Positions 37,156 through 46,659 are shown, numbered from the stretch's first letter. The stretch is DNA of 64,000 nt from Spirosoma aureum (GCF_011604685.1 NZ_CP050063.1:642501-706500), one strand, 5' to 3'. Notes: a model not told the origin generated them from the letters alone. A program made the numbers and translations.

Positions 37156-39354
37156 ATGAATGTTTCGCAGAAACCGCCCACAATCATCTCGTCCGACCGG
37201 TCCCTTCTGGGGCAGGGAACTGCTCCTGCCGTGCAGTACTTCAACTACGATAACCGCACGGTTCGTAATTTTGCTATCGCTACGATTGTCTGGGGAGTTG
37301 TTGGTATGCTGGTTGGCGTGCTGATTGCCAGTCAGTTATTTACACCATCGGCCAACCTCGGCAATCAGTACACTACCTTCGGCCGGATTCGTCCATTGCA
37401 CACCAATGCGGTGATTTTTGCCTTCGTCGGCAACGCCATTTTTATGGGCGTTTATTACTCGCTGCAACGGCTTTGCAAAGCCCGGATGTTCAGCGATTTG
37501 CTGAGCAAAATCCACTTCTGGGGCTGGCAAGCCATTATTGTGGCAGCTGCGATCACGCTGCCACTAGGGTTGACTACCTCACACGAATACGCAGAACTTG
37601 AATGGCCAATCGACATTGCCATTACGCTGATCTGGGTTGTGTTCGGTATAAATATGTTCGGTACGATCATCAACCGGCGGGAGCGGCATCTTTACGTAGC
37701 CATCTGGTTTTACATTGCCACATTCGTAACCGTGGCCGTTCTGCATATTGTCAATTCGTATGAGATGCCGGTCAGTTTATTCAAAAGTTATTACGTCTAT
37801 GCCGGGGTGCAGGACGCGCTTGTGCAGTGGTGGTACGGTCACAACGCGGTAGCTTTCTTTCTGACAACGCCCTTTCTGGGTCTGATGTATTACTTTCTGC
37901 CCAAGATGGCCAACCGGCCCATTTACTCCTATAAATTATCAATTCTGCACTTCTGGGCGTTGATCTTTATCTACATCTGGGCAGGTCCACACCATTTACT
38001 CTATACGTCTTTGCCCGACTGGGCGCAATCGCTGGGTGTTGTGTTCTCTATCATGCTCATTGCTCCGTCGTGGGGTGGTATGATCAACGGGCTGCTGACA
38101 CTGCGCGGAGCCTGGGACAAGGTGCGCGAAGATACCATCCTGAAATTCATGGTTGTGGCAGTTACCGCCTATGGTATGGCCACGTTTGAAGGGCCGATGC
38201 TTGCGCTCAAGAATGTAAATGCCATTGCCCACTTCACCGACTGGGTAGTCGCTCACGTGCACGTAGGTGCTTTAGGCTGGAATGGGTTTATGACGTTCGC
38301 TGTTCTATACTGGCTTATTCCGCGCGTATATCGCACTCCGTTATACTCCAGAAAACTGATGGGCGTTCACTTCTGGATCGGTACCTTGGGCATCTTGTTT
38401 TATGCTGTTCCCATGTACATATCAGGCTTCACGCAGGGAATGATGTGGAAGGAGTTTACACCCGAAGGCGTTCTGAAATACCCCAATTTTCTGGAAACAA
38501 CCCTACAACTGATTCCTATGCACAAGATGCGGGCAGTTGGTGGTACGTTCTATCTGCTGGGGGCGATCCTGATGGCGTTTAACCTCTTTAAGACGATGGC
38601 CGCCGGAAAACTGGTTGCTAATGAACCCGCCGAAGCACCGGCTCTGGTAAAAGCGTATGTGCCAACCGGAAGCGATACCTACTGGCATCGCTGGTTTGAG
38701 CGGAAGCCCATTCCATTGCTGATTGGTTCGCTGATCGTCATTCTCATTGGTTCGCTTGTAGAATTGGTGCCCACGTTTATGGTAAGCTCCAACGTGCCAA
38801 CCATTGCGTCTGTGCAGCCTTATACCGCCCTCGAAGTACAGGGCCGCGACCTCTATATCAAGGAAGGCTGTGTCAATTGCCATAGCCAGATGGTCAGACC
38901 GTTCCGCAGCGAAACAGAACGCTACGGCGAGTACTCCAAAGCGGGCGAGTTTGTGTATGATCACCCGTTTCTGTGGGGAAGCAAGCGCATCGGGCCCGAT
39001 CTTCATCGCATCGGCGGTAAATACCCCAACTCCTGGCATTATCACCACATGCGCGATCCGACGTCGATGTCGCCAGGATCCATTATGCCCTCGTATCCGT
39101 GGCTGCTGGAAAATAAACTGGACATCTCGAATACGTCGGATAAACTAAAGGCTCTTCAAAAGGTAGGTGTTCCCTACGACGACATGACCATTTCCTACGC
39201 GAACGAAGACCTACGGAAACAGGCTCAACAGCTAAGCAGTCAGTTAGCTAACGATGGTATTAACGTAAAATCCGACCGCGAGATCGTGGCCCTGATCGCC
39301 TACCTCCAGAGACTCGGAACGGATATCAAGAAAATGGAACCATCGGGCAAATAA
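37156..39354 (+). CDS. ccoNO: cbb3-type cytochrome c oxidase, fused subunits I and II
   Basis: 732 residues joining CcoN (about 1-475) and CcoO (about 500-732). CcoN has some 12-13 membrane helices with the heme/copper ligands in PLHTNAV, WYGHNAVAFF, AGPHHLLY and HVHVGALGWNG. CcoO carries one membrane anchor, heme motif CVNCHSQMVRPF and an axial-Met region PGSIMPSYPWL. The enzyme reduces oxygen with high affinity and pumps protons across the inner membrane. The ccoN-ccoO fusion is typical of Bacteroidota. Confidence 0.95.
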   Translation: MNVSQKPPTIISSDRSLLGQGTAPAVQYFNYDNRTVRNFAIATIVWGVVGMLVGVLIASQLFTPSANLGNQYTTFGRIRPLHTNAVIFAFVGNAIFMGVYYSLQRLCKARMFSDLLSKIHFWGWQAIIVAAAITLPLGLTTSHEYAELEWPIDIAITLIWVVFGINMFGTIINRRERHLYVAIWFYIATFVTVAVLHIVNSYEMPVSLFKSYYVYAGVQDALVQWWYGHNAVAFFLTTPFLGLMYYFLPKMANRPIYSYKLSILHFWALIFIYIWAGPHHLLYTSLPDWAQSLGVVFSIMLIAPSWGGMINGLLTLRGAWDKVREDTILKFMVVAVTAYGMATFEGPMLALKNVNAIAHFTDWVVAHVHVGALGWNGFMTFAVLYWLIPRVYRTPLYSRKLMGVHFWIGTLGILFYAVPMYISGFTQGMMWKEFTPEGVLKYPNFLETTLQLIPMHKMRAVGGTFYLLGAILMAFNLFKTMAAGKLVANEPAEAPALVKAYVPTGSDTYWHRWFERKPIPLLIGSLIVILIGSLVELVPTFMVSSNVPTIASVQPYTALEVQGRDLYIKEGCVNCHSQMVRPFRSETERYGEYSKAGEFVYDHPFLWGSKRIGPDLHRIGGKYPNSWHYHHMRDPTSMSPGSIMPSYPWLLENKLDISNTSDKLKALQKVGVPYDDMTISYANEDLRKQAQQLSSQLANDGINVKSDREIVALIAYLQRLGTDIKKMEPSGK

Positions 39355-39435
39355 GTGAACAATGGATAATAAGGGTGATTGACAAGGACTTAGCAAAAGA
39401 CGACGTCAGTTTACATTCTTTTTAATCAGGAAATT

Positions 39436-39606
39436 ATGTTCAAGCAATTCATCTCCAGAATTCCCGGCGCTGACGTCTATATGGTCGGCTCATTCGTTAC
39501 CTTCTTAAGTTTTTTTGTGCTGGTTGGCCTGTATTTGTTACTGGTCGATAAAGCCCACATCCGGCAAATGGGTCGGATGCCGCTCGATGATTCCTCCACC
39601 GATTAA
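39436..39606 (+). CDS. ccoQ: cbb3 oxidase subunit CcoQ
   Basis: A 56-residue frame beginning MFKQFISRIPGADVY has one membrane helix (about 16-39) followed by a short charged tail ending PLDDSSTD. Its size, single helix and place between ccoNO and ccoP identify it as the small CcoQ/subunit IV type protein. It starts 81 nt after ccoNO and ends 15 nt before ccoP. Confidence 0.82.
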   Translation: MFKQFISRIPGADVYMVGSFVTFLSFFVLVGLYLLLVDKAHIRQMGRMPLDDSSTD

Positions 39607-39621
39607 CACCACTCTCCACCG

Positions 39622-40458
39622 ATGAACCTATTTATTTTAATCGATAGCGGACTTCTTTCCCTAAAACCAGCTCAATCAATCTGGGCCATCTCGTCGGGGC
39701 AGGATTTAGTGATGCTCATCCTGGGAGTGATCGTGCTGGTTGGTATGGTACTAATTGGGCTGGTCGCATTCTATCTGTTGCTTATCCTCAAAAAAGCAGT
39801 AGAACCCGAACCCGTTAAAAAACCTGTCGATACCCGTTCGTTATGGCAACGCCTATCGGGCCTGCATTCACTGAGCCAGGAAAAAGAGCTGGTGATGGAA
39901 CATGCCTACGATGGCATTGCCGAACTCGATAATCCAACACCACCCTGGTTTATGTGGCTGTTTTACAGCACGATTGTCTTTTCGGTGATCTACCTGTTCA
40001 TCTTTCATGTCATCGGATCGGGCGACATCATGGCGCAGGAGTACACGCAGGAAATGGCTATTGCCGACCAGCAACGGGAGGAATACATCAGGAAAGTAGC
40101 GGGTTCCATTAATGAAAATACTGTAACCCTGCTGAAAGATGCCAAAGGCGTTGAATCGGGGAAAGTGCTTTTTACCCAATACTGCGTTGCCTGTCACGGA
40201 GACAACGCCGAGGGTAAAGTCGGTCCGAACCTAACCGATGCGTACTGGCTGCATGGCGGTGACGTTAAGGCTGTTTTTCATACCATTACCGAGGGTGTGC
40301 CCGAAAAGGGAATGATTTCCTGGAAAAAGCAGCTTAATCCGCTTCAGGTACAGCAGGTTGCCAGTTACATTCTGTCGCTGCAAGGGTCAAATCCGGCTGG
40401 TGCGAAAGAGCCGCAGGGTGAGAAAATAGCAGGTGCCGTACCGGTAGCTCTGCGATAA
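39622..40458 (+). CDS. ccoP: cbb3 oxidase subunit III (cytochrome c)
   Basis: 278 residues with two membrane helices (about 26-55 and 112-132) and one cytochrome c domain: YCVACHGDNAEGKVGPNL near 191, with a Met ligand probably in EKGMISW. Proteobacterial CcoP has two hemes; here only one CxxCH is present, as seen in other Bacteroidota. It passes electrons to CcoO/CcoN. Confidence 0.93.
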   Translation: MNLFILIDSGLLSLKPAQSIWAISSGQDLVMLILGVIVLVGMVLIGLVAFYLLLILKKAVEPEPVKKPVDTRSLWQRLSGLHSLSQEKELVMEHAYDGIAELDNPTPPWFMWLFYSTIVFSVIYLFIFHVIGSGDIMAQEYTQEMAIADQQREEYIRKVAGSINENTVTLLKDAKGVESGKVLFTQYCVACHGDNAEGKVGPNLTDAYWLHGGDVKAVFHTITEGVPEKGMISWKKQLNPLQVQQVASYILSLQGSNPAGAKEPQGEKIAGAVPVALR

Positions 40459-40461
40459 TTG

Positions 40462-41934
40462 ATGAACCGAATGAAAATCAGCGTAGTACCTTCTTCATCC
40501 AATTTTCGCAATGTGCTGCCAACGACCGATTCGACGGGTGGTCGGCGGTGGTTGTACCCGCGTAGTGTTACGGGTCGGTTTACCCGCTGGCGGACGGGGG
40601 TAGCGCTGGTACTACTGGTAGCGTTGTTTGCCGGACCGTTCGTATGGGTAGATGGGCATCCGCTTTTTCTATTCAACGTACTTGAACGCCGGTTTATCTT
40701 TTTTGGCGTATCATTCTGGCCGCAGGATTTTTATCTGGTCGCTTTTGGGCTGGTCACTTTTATCGTATTCGTTACCCTCTTTACCGTAGTGTTTGGGCGG
40801 GTATGGTGCGGCTGGGCTTGCCCACAGACGATTTTTATGGAAATGGTTTTTCGTAAAATCGAAGTCTGGATCGAGGGCGACTATAACGCCCGCAAACGGC
40901 TCGATGCCAGCCCCTGGACAGTCGAAAAAGTAGCTAAAAAAAGCCTGAAGCATAGTGTCTTTTTGCTGATTTCATTCGCTATCAGTAATACATTTCTGGC
41001 GTATCTTATTGGCCGTGACCAGTGGCTGACGCTTATTGCCGACAACCCGAATGCACACATAGGCGGCCTTGCGTCGATATGGCTGTTCACAGGTGTATTC
41101 TATCTTGTTTTTGCTCGACTTCGTGAAATTGTCTGTACCACGATCTGCCCTTATGGACGATTACAGGGTGTTTTGCTGGATAAAAATTCGTTGATTGTTG
41201 CCTATGATTTCATTCGGGGTGAGCCACGTGGGAAAAAGGTGCGGGGTGAGGAGCAAGGAGTCGGGAGCACAGCTTTACAAAATACGTTTTACCCGCTGCC
41301 AATTGCCCCACACTCCGAGCCCAAAGGCGACTGCATCGACTGCAAACTGTGTGTACAGGTTTGCCCTACCGGCATCGACATTCGCAACGGTACGCAACTT
41401 GAATGCATCAACTGCACCTTATGTGTTGATGCCTGCGATGAGGTAATGCACAAGATAAACCGGCCGCTTGGACTGATCCGGATGGATTCGCAACAAGGTA
41501 TTGAACAGGGGAAACCGTTTCGGTTCACCAGCCGGATATTGGCTTATAGCGGAGTGCTTATCGTTTTATTGGCCATTCTTGGTTTTCTGCTTGTCAGCCG
41601 CCCAGCGCTGGACGTGACGATACTTCGGGCGCCGGGGCAGTTGTTTCAGCGTGAAACCGGGAAACAGGTGTCGAACCTCTATCTGGTAGAGGTTATGAAC
41701 AAAACGTACCGGCCAATTTCCGTGCGTTTCCGACTGAGCCGTTCTGACGCTAAGCTGATTTTTGTTCAGCCTCTCTCCACCGTTCCGGCCGGCGAACTAA
41801 CAAAGGGTATGTTCTTTATTAACCTGCCCGAAAAAAGTATCCGCCAAAATAGTACGCCACTTCAGGTTGACATTTTAGTCGGCAATCAGGTCGTAAAACA
41901 ACTGGAAACAACCTTTTTAGGCCCCGTCCATTGA
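40462..41934 (+). CDS. ccoG: cytochrome c oxidase accessory protein CcoG
   Basis: 490 residues from the ATG at 40462, which a TTG directly precedes. Five or so membrane helices surround a polyferredoxin core: VWCGWACPQTIFMEMVF near 115, then two 4Fe-4S motifs, CIDCKLCVQVCP and CINCTLCVDACDE (about 292-330). The C-terminal 130 residues are a beta-sandwich-like periplasmic domain. CcoG is implicated in copper reduction for cbb3 assembly. A roughly 25-residue low-complexity insert (about 250-280) precedes the ferredoxin motifs. Confidence 0.93.
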   Translation: MNRMKISVVPSSSNFRNVLPTTDSTGGRRWLYPRSVTGRFTRWRTGVALVLLVALFAGPFVWVDGHPLFLFNVLERRFIFFGVSFWPQDFYLVAFGLVTFIVFVTLFTVVFGRVWCGWACPQTIFMEMVFRKIEVWIEGDYNARKRLDASPWTVEKVAKKSLKHSVFLLISFAISNTFLAYLIGRDQWLTLIADNPNAHIGGLASIWLFTGVFYLVFARLREIVCTTICPYGRLQGVLLDKNSLIVAYDFIRGEPRGKKVRGEEQGVGSTALQNTFYPLPIAPHSEPKGDCIDCKLCVQVCPTGIDIRNGTQLECINCTLCVDACDEVMHKINRPLGLIRMDSQQGIEQGKPFRFTSRILAYSGVLIVLLAILGFLLVSRPALDVTILRAPGQLFQRETGKQVSNLYLVEVMNKTYRPISVRFRLSRSDAKLIFVQPLSTVPAGELTKGMFFINLPEKSIRQNSTPLQVDILVGNQVVKQLETTFLGPVH

Positions 41935-41992
41935 GTGAATGACTGGTATTTTTCACCCTTGCGCTCATGCATCCTTTCACGCATTAACTACT

Positions 41993-42418
41993 ATGAACTG
42001 GGGAAAAGCAATCATACTCACCTTTGTCCTGTTTGCCGGATTCATTGGCACGATGATTTACCAGATGTGTCGTCAGCACATCGATCTGGTACGGGATGAT
42101 TATTACCAGACCGAAATCGCTTACCAGCAACAGATAAATCGAATTGTTCATGCCAGCCAGCAAGAGCCCGTTGCGATCGACTATCAGGCCGACAAACAAC
42201 AGCTGACCTTCGTACTGCCCACAACGCTCCATAACGGCGAAATTCATTTTTACCGTCCATCTGACAACCGGATGGATTTTAGCGTGCACCTTCCAGCCAG
42301 TCACGTCAGTCGCCAAGTTATGTCAACGGCCAGGCTGGCGCGTGGTTATTGGCGCATTCAATTTACCTGGTCTGACGGGCATCGCGACTATTATACCGAA
42401 CAGAAACTGTCTTTATAA
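41993..42418 (+). CDS. ccoH: FixH/CcoH-family oxidase assembly protein
   Basis: 141 residues from MNWGKAIILTFVLFAGF (ATG at 41993); the frame opens 18 codons earlier without plausible signal. One membrane helix near 5-24 is followed by VRDDYYQTEIAYQQQINR, the FixH signature, and a small beta-rich periplasmic domain. It stabilises cbb3 oxidase or the CcoI pump in characterised systems. It starts 58 nt after ccoG and ends 6 nt before the next gene. Confidence 0.88.
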   Translation: MNWGKAIILTFVLFAGFIGTMIYQMCRQHIDLVRDDYYQTEIAYQQQINRIVHASQQEPVAIDYQADKQQLTFVLPTTLHNGEIHFYRPSDNRMDFSVHLPASHVSRQVMSTARLARGYWRIQFTWSDGHRDYYTEQKLSL

Positions 42419-42424
42419 CCACCC

Positions 42425-43138
42425 ATGAATCTACAACCGATCTGGTGGACAGTGGCTCTGGCGACGGGGGTGGTCGGTAGCCTGCACTGCGTTGGTATGT
42501 GCGGCCCATTGGCTATGGCTTTACCCATTGGGCGACTGCCTCGGTCGCAGCGTGGGCTGGCAATAGGTTTGTATCATAGTGGACGCGTAACGGCCTATGC
42601 CGGACTGGGTCTGTTGATGGGTTCTATCGGTGAGGGTTTGTGGCTCGCAGGATTACAGCGCCCCGTTTCTATTGCGGCTGGTCTGTTTCTGTTGTTTTGG
42701 ACATTGGTTAATCAGGGCTTATTGCCGGGGCTTACTATGAGCGGTGCGACACATTGGATCGTTCAGCCAATGACTCGATTTTTGCACCAGCCTACGCTGC
42801 GGGCTTTTGTGTGGCTGGGTTTTTTAAACGGGTTGTTACCCTGCGGATTTGTGTATGTAGCCCTGACCGGAGCCATTACGACAAGTAACCCGGCTACTGG
42901 ATCGGCTTATATGATTCTGTTTGGAATAGGAACAATTCCGGCTCTTCTCACGGTACGTTTTCTTCCTAATCTGTTCCCGGCAGCGCTGCGCAGACGGTTT
43001 ACATTGTTTATGCCCGTTGTTACCGTAGCACTAGGCCTGTTGCTCCTGATTCGGGGGGTGTATAATCCGGTTAGTAGTGTTAAGGACGGCGGTGAGATAC
43101 CGCTCTGTCATGGAAGAACGGCCCAGTTGACACCATAA
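42425..43138 (+). CDS. SafE/TauE-like membrane protein of cbb3 clusters
   Basis: 237 residues with six hydrophobic segments. The motif GSLHCVGMCGPLAMA in helix 1 and LNGLLPCGFVYVAL near 135 are those of the DsbD/SafE-like family linked to copper handling in cbb3 clusters. Cys residues in both could shuttle copper or electrons. It is the last gene of the cco operon and overlaps nothing. Confidence 0.85.
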   Translation: MNLQPIWWTVALATGVVGSLHCVGMCGPLAMALPIGRLPRSQRGLAIGLYHSGRVTAYAGLGLLMGSIGEGLWLAGLQRPVSIAAGLFLLFWTLVNQGLLPGLTMSGATHWIVQPMTRFLHQPTLRAFVWLGFLNGLLPCGFVYVALTGAITTSNPATGSAYMILFGIGTIPALLTVRFLPNLFPAALRRRFTLFMPVVTVALGLLLLIRGVYNPVSSVKDGGEIPLCHGRTAQLTP

Positions 43139-43187
43139 GTCCATTAAGTTGATTCTCCAGAATAAGCAATGATGAAGAAAGGCATGT

Positions 43188-43514
43188 TTAATTATGTAGC
43201 AACCGTTGAGAAACGGCCGAGAATGAATTTTCATCCGACGCGCCTTCATACCGCCATAACTCAACGCCCTGCTGCACCAGAACAAACGCAGGTAAGTGAG
43301 TTATGGCGAAGCTCCGTACCACTTCCGGATGCATAGGTTCGTCGATCCTTAAGACACGAACCGACTCGCCAACCTGTTGTTGTAGTGACTGAACAAACTG
43401 CATGAACGACGCTGGTTGGCCAATAGCCTCGCGCCTGGATATCGATGGCAGGAATACCAGCAGTACCGTCGTTTTAGCAGGGATCAGAATTGGATCAGGC
43501 ATGTTAAGTTTCAT
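43188..43514 (-). CDS. thioredoxin-fold protein without CXXC
   Basis: 108 residues with a thioredoxin-like pattern: strand TTVLLVFLPS, then a helix, RVLRIDEP strand, a cis-Pro-like THLPAFVLVQ and a final helix. The usual CXXC position is occupied by PSISRRE, so it cannot be a classical redox thioredoxin. Convergent with the cco operon. A second Met (residue 5) could be the start. Confidence 0.7.
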   Translation of the reverse strand: MKLNMPDPILIPAKTTVLLVFLPSISRREAIGQPASFMQFVQSLQQQVGESVRVLRIDEPMHPEVVRSFAITHLPAFVLVQQGVELWRYEGASDENSFSAVSQRLLHN

Positions 43515-43704
43515 AATAAATGGATACAGTCAGTACTTGAAAATCGGAACAGTAGAATTGGATGTAAAATTGACATTCTGACGAGTAGAACTATATGATG
43601 CCGGTCAAAAAAAAGGTTGATTTTCGACAGAATTGCTTTAAACTCATGTTAGTTTAGTGCAAATCTCCATTTAGTTATGGCTCCTAACCTGAGCCATTTT
43701 ATAT

Positions 43705-45321
43705 ATGCTTTCAAACCAGCCCACAAATGCCCTCATTGACCTGCTTTTTGAACAGAGCGACGATTTTATTGGCGTATACGATACCGAAAATGAGCGGTTT
43801 ATACGTGTCAATCAGGTGGGCGTTCGTATGCTGGGATTCCTGTCGGAAAAGACGTTGCTGGATGATCCTATCTGGTCTAAATCGTTGCTGATTGCTCCAC
43901 AAACGGACGAGCAGCGGGTTAATTTGATCCATGAAGTCAAACAAGCGGGTTATTACGAGCAGGAGACCGAACGGAGTAGTCAGGATGGTACACGATTCTG
44001 GGGGCGGTTGGTTATTATGCCCGTTAAAGACGAGCATAACGCTTATTTTTTAGTACGACTGACCAACCAGAGACGGCTCCATCAGGCGGAGCAGGAACTA
44101 ATCCAGAGCGTTCAGCGCTACGAAGCCGTATTTACTCATGCTACCATCGGCATCATCGTTTCTGACCAGCTAGGTAGGGTCGTGTCGGTCAATAAACTGG
44201 CCAGAAAGTTGTTTGACTACCCAGACGATGAACTTCTGGGCCAGCCAATAGAGGTGCTCGTACCGACTGATGTGAGCCAGTATCATGAGCGGCTTCGGCA
44301 GTCGTTTGCCGATAATCCACAAGTCAGAGCAATGGGCCATAATCGTGATCTGCATGCGCGCCGGAAGGATGGTTCGGTGTTTCCCGTCGAAATTAGCCTT
44401 AGCTATTTTCGGCTGGATAATGAACTCTATGCCGTGGCCTACATCATTGACATTACGTTTAAAAAAGAAGCTGAACGGGAACTCCTGGCCCATCGCGACC
44501 GCATTGAACGGCTCAACGTTGAGCTGGAGCAGAAAGTGGCGGAACGCACTCATGCGCTCATGAATACGCTCGAACAACTCCAGCAGTCGAAAGATGAGCT
44601 CGACAAAGCCTTGACGGCTGAGCGCGAACTGGGCGAACTGAAATCACGTTTTGTATCGATGGCATCACACGAATTTCGTACGCCACTGACAACCATCCTC
44701 ACCTCGGCAACCCTGATTGAAAAATACGCCGACAACGAGCAACAGGATAAGCGCCAGAAACACCTGCAACGTATCCGGTCATCGGTTAATCACCTCAACG
44801 ATATTCTGGAAGAGTTTTTGTCGGTTGGCAGGCTCGAAGAGGGTAAAATTGAGGCCCGGCCTGTGGCCGTCGATCTGTCAAAACTTATTCAGGACATTAT
44901 GGCTGAGATGCAGGGTATGCTCAAACCCGGACAGATAATTCAACCCTTTATTGACTGTCCGGATCGGGTCTGGCTTGATCCATCGCTACTCAGAAAGGTG
45001 ATCGTAAATCTGCTTTCCAACGCCATTAAGTATTCCGATGCGGGATCAATTGTTACCGTGCGGGGCGAATGTACCGATACGCTGATAACATTAACCATAA
45101 TGGATCAGGGTATTGGGATTTCGCCCGACGATCAGGAACACTTATTCGAACGGTTCTTCCGGGCTAAAAATGCGGCAAATAAACCGGGTACTGGCCTGGG
45201 CCTGCACATCGTAGCCCGATACATCGACCTGATGGGAGGCACCGTCTCGCTCCAGAGCGAATTGAACATCGGAACAATCGTAACCTTAACATTACCGTAT
45301 GAAAACGATCCTGCTGATTGA
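43705..45321 (+). CDS. PAS-domain sensor histidine kinase
   Basis: 538-residue soluble kinase. Two PAS domains (about 8-125 and 135-255), a coiled coil (about 255-310), HisKA with H322 in SMASHEFRTPL, and HATPase with NLLSNAIKY, DQGIGISPDD and GTGLGLHIVARY. There is no membrane segment, so the signal is cytoplasmic, plausibly redox, oxygen or a small ligand; no heme-binding motif is certain. The last 23 nt overlap the regulator gene, a strong sign that the two form a pair. Confidence 0.93.
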   Translation: MLSNQPTNALIDLLFEQSDDFIGVYDTENERFIRVNQVGVRMLGFLSEKTLLDDPIWSKSLLIAPQTDEQRVNLIHEVKQAGYYEQETERSSQDGTRFWGRLVIMPVKDEHNAYFLVRLTNQRRLHQAEQELIQSVQRYEAVFTHATIGIIVSDQLGRVVSVNKLARKLFDYPDDELLGQPIEVLVPTDVSQYHERLRQSFADNPQVRAMGHNRDLHARRKDGSVFPVEISLSYFRLDNELYAVAYIIDITFKKEAERELLAHRDRIERLNVELEQKVAERTHALMNTLEQLQQSKDELDKALTAERELGELKSRFVSMASHEFRTPLTTILTSATLIEKYADNEQQDKRQKHLQRIRSSVNHLNDILEEFLSVGRLEEGKIEARPVAVDLSKLIQDIMAEMQGMLKPGQIIQPFIDCPDRVWLDPSLLRKVIVNLLSNAIKYSDAGSIVTVRGECTDTLITLTIMDQGIGISPDDQEHLFERFFRAKNAANKPGTGLGLHIVARYIDLMGGTVSLQSELNIGTIVTLTLPYENDPAD

Positions 45322-46402
45322 GGATAACGACGCCATCCGTGAAAATACCGCCGAAATTCTCGAATTAACCGGCTATACAGTACACGTGGCTGAAAATGGC
45401 AAAGCTGGTGTCGAGAAAGCCTTAGCTTCCAGGCCTGATCTGGTCATTTGTGACATCATGATGCCCGTACTTGATGGGTATGGTGTGTTGCATATTTTTA
45501 ATAAAAACCCGAATCTGTCCGGCATCCCGTTTATTTTCCTGACGGCCAAAACCGAGCGAACTGACTTCCGTAAAGGCATGGAACTAGGTGCTGACGATTA
45601 TCTGACAAAACCCTTTGATGAATCAGAATTGCTCAGCGCTATCGAAGGGCGACTCAACCGATTCCAGCATGTTGGGCCACACTATCAGGCGTCTGATGAC
45701 GACCCTGCTGAAACCAATGATTCGGCGGATTTTTTAGAACAGGCACGACAGTCGGGAAGTCTGGAAAGTTTATTAACAGGTCGTAAGGTTCACTCGGTAC
45801 GAAAAAAGCAGTATATCTACACGGAAGGCGACGACCCTACCCGGCTATATTTCCTGAAATCAGGCAAAATCAAGACCGTTCGGAGCAATGCTGATGGCAA
45901 GGAGCTGATTACTGGATTCTATAACCCTGGCGAATTTTTCGGCTATATGGCCTTACTTGAAAATGTAGACTATACGGATTCTGCCGTCGTGCTGGAGGAT
46001 TCAGAACTGGTTTATATTCCCAATGAGGAGTTTAAACAATTGTTGCTGGCCAATAATGAAGTGAGCCAGCAGTTCATACAGTTACTGGCTGGGCGAGTCA
46101 GTGAAAAGGAGAAACAGCTGGTAGCCATGGCTTATAGCTCACTGCGTCGACGGGTGGCCGACGCACTACTGCGACTTTATGAAAAACATGCCGCTGACTC
46201 AACAAGTCAGGCCGAGTCATTGGACCGTGAGGCACAAAGCTTGATTCAACTCTCGCGGGATGATCTGGCATCGGTAGTTGGTACAGCGACCGAGTCATTG
46301 ATTCGCACACTGAGTGAGTTCAAACAGGATGGGCTGATTGAACTGGTTGGGTCGGGTATTCGCGTGTTGCAACCCGATAAGTTGCGCCGGGCCAACTGGT
46401 AG
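45299..46402 (+). CDS. response regulator: receiver fused to CRP/FNR-type DNA-binding module
   Basis: 367 residues. The receiver (1-120) has phosphorylation site D52 in VICDIMMP and the conserved Lys in LTKPFD. A cyclic-nucleotide-binding fold follows (about 155-270; KKQYIYTEGDDPTRLYFLKSG) and then a Crp-type winged HTH (about 275-365; LSRDDLASVVGTATESLIRTL). It lacks the FNR-type cysteines, so direct oxygen sensing by Fe-S is unlikely. Phosphorylation by the overlapping kinase would add control to a CRP-like activator. The neighbouring cco operon is a reasonable target. Confidence 0.93.
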   Translation: MKTILLIEDNDAIRENTAEILELTGYTVHVAENGKAGVEKALASRPDLVICDIMMPVLDGYGVLHIFNKNPNLSGIPFIFLTAKTERTDFRKGMELGADDYLTKPFDESELLSAIEGRLNRFQHVGPHYQASDDDPAETNDSADFLEQARQSGSLESLLTGRKVHSVRKKQYIYTEGDDPTRLYFLKSGKIKTVRSNADGKELITGFYNPGEFFGYMALLENVDYTDSAVVLEDSELVYIPNEEFKQLLLANNEVSQQFIQLLAGRVSEKEKQLVAMAYSSLRRRVADALLRLYEKHAADSTSQAESLDREAQSLIQLSRDDLASVVGTATESLIRTLSEFKQDGLIELVGSGIRVLQPDKLRRANW

Positions 46403-46440
46403 CGCTGGGCTGCTCAAACGAGCCATCAGATTTAGATAAA

Positions 46441-46531
46441 ATGACGAACCGTGTGTCTTTCACGGTTCGTCATATCTTGAGTGCTTACGATAAAGCCCGG
46501 CTGCGATTATGAAGTGGCCGGGCTTTATCGT
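46441..46531. repeat. two tandem perfect hairpins after the regulator gene
   Basis: Stem 1 has 13 bp (46441-46453 with 46461-46473, loop 7 nt). Stem 2 has 15 bp (46487-46501 with 46517-46531, loop 15 nt). Neither is followed by a clear T run. Together they fill the gap to the alcohol dehydrogenase gene and may end or protect the upstream transcript. Confidence 0.85.
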
Positions 46532-46659
46532 ATTGACTATCTGTCGAGTCGCGCTGGCCTTTGGCCTATGATGAGCGTCTGTAAAGAGGCTGATAATTCT
46601 CATGGCCAATGGCTCAGGGTGTCCCTAGGTTTGCGTCATTACTTACCTACTACTCCGAT

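Noticed and set aside
38503..39048. A 181-codon antisense frame within ccoNO
   Set aside because: It mirrors the strongly biased codons of the oxidase gene and has no recognisable domain.
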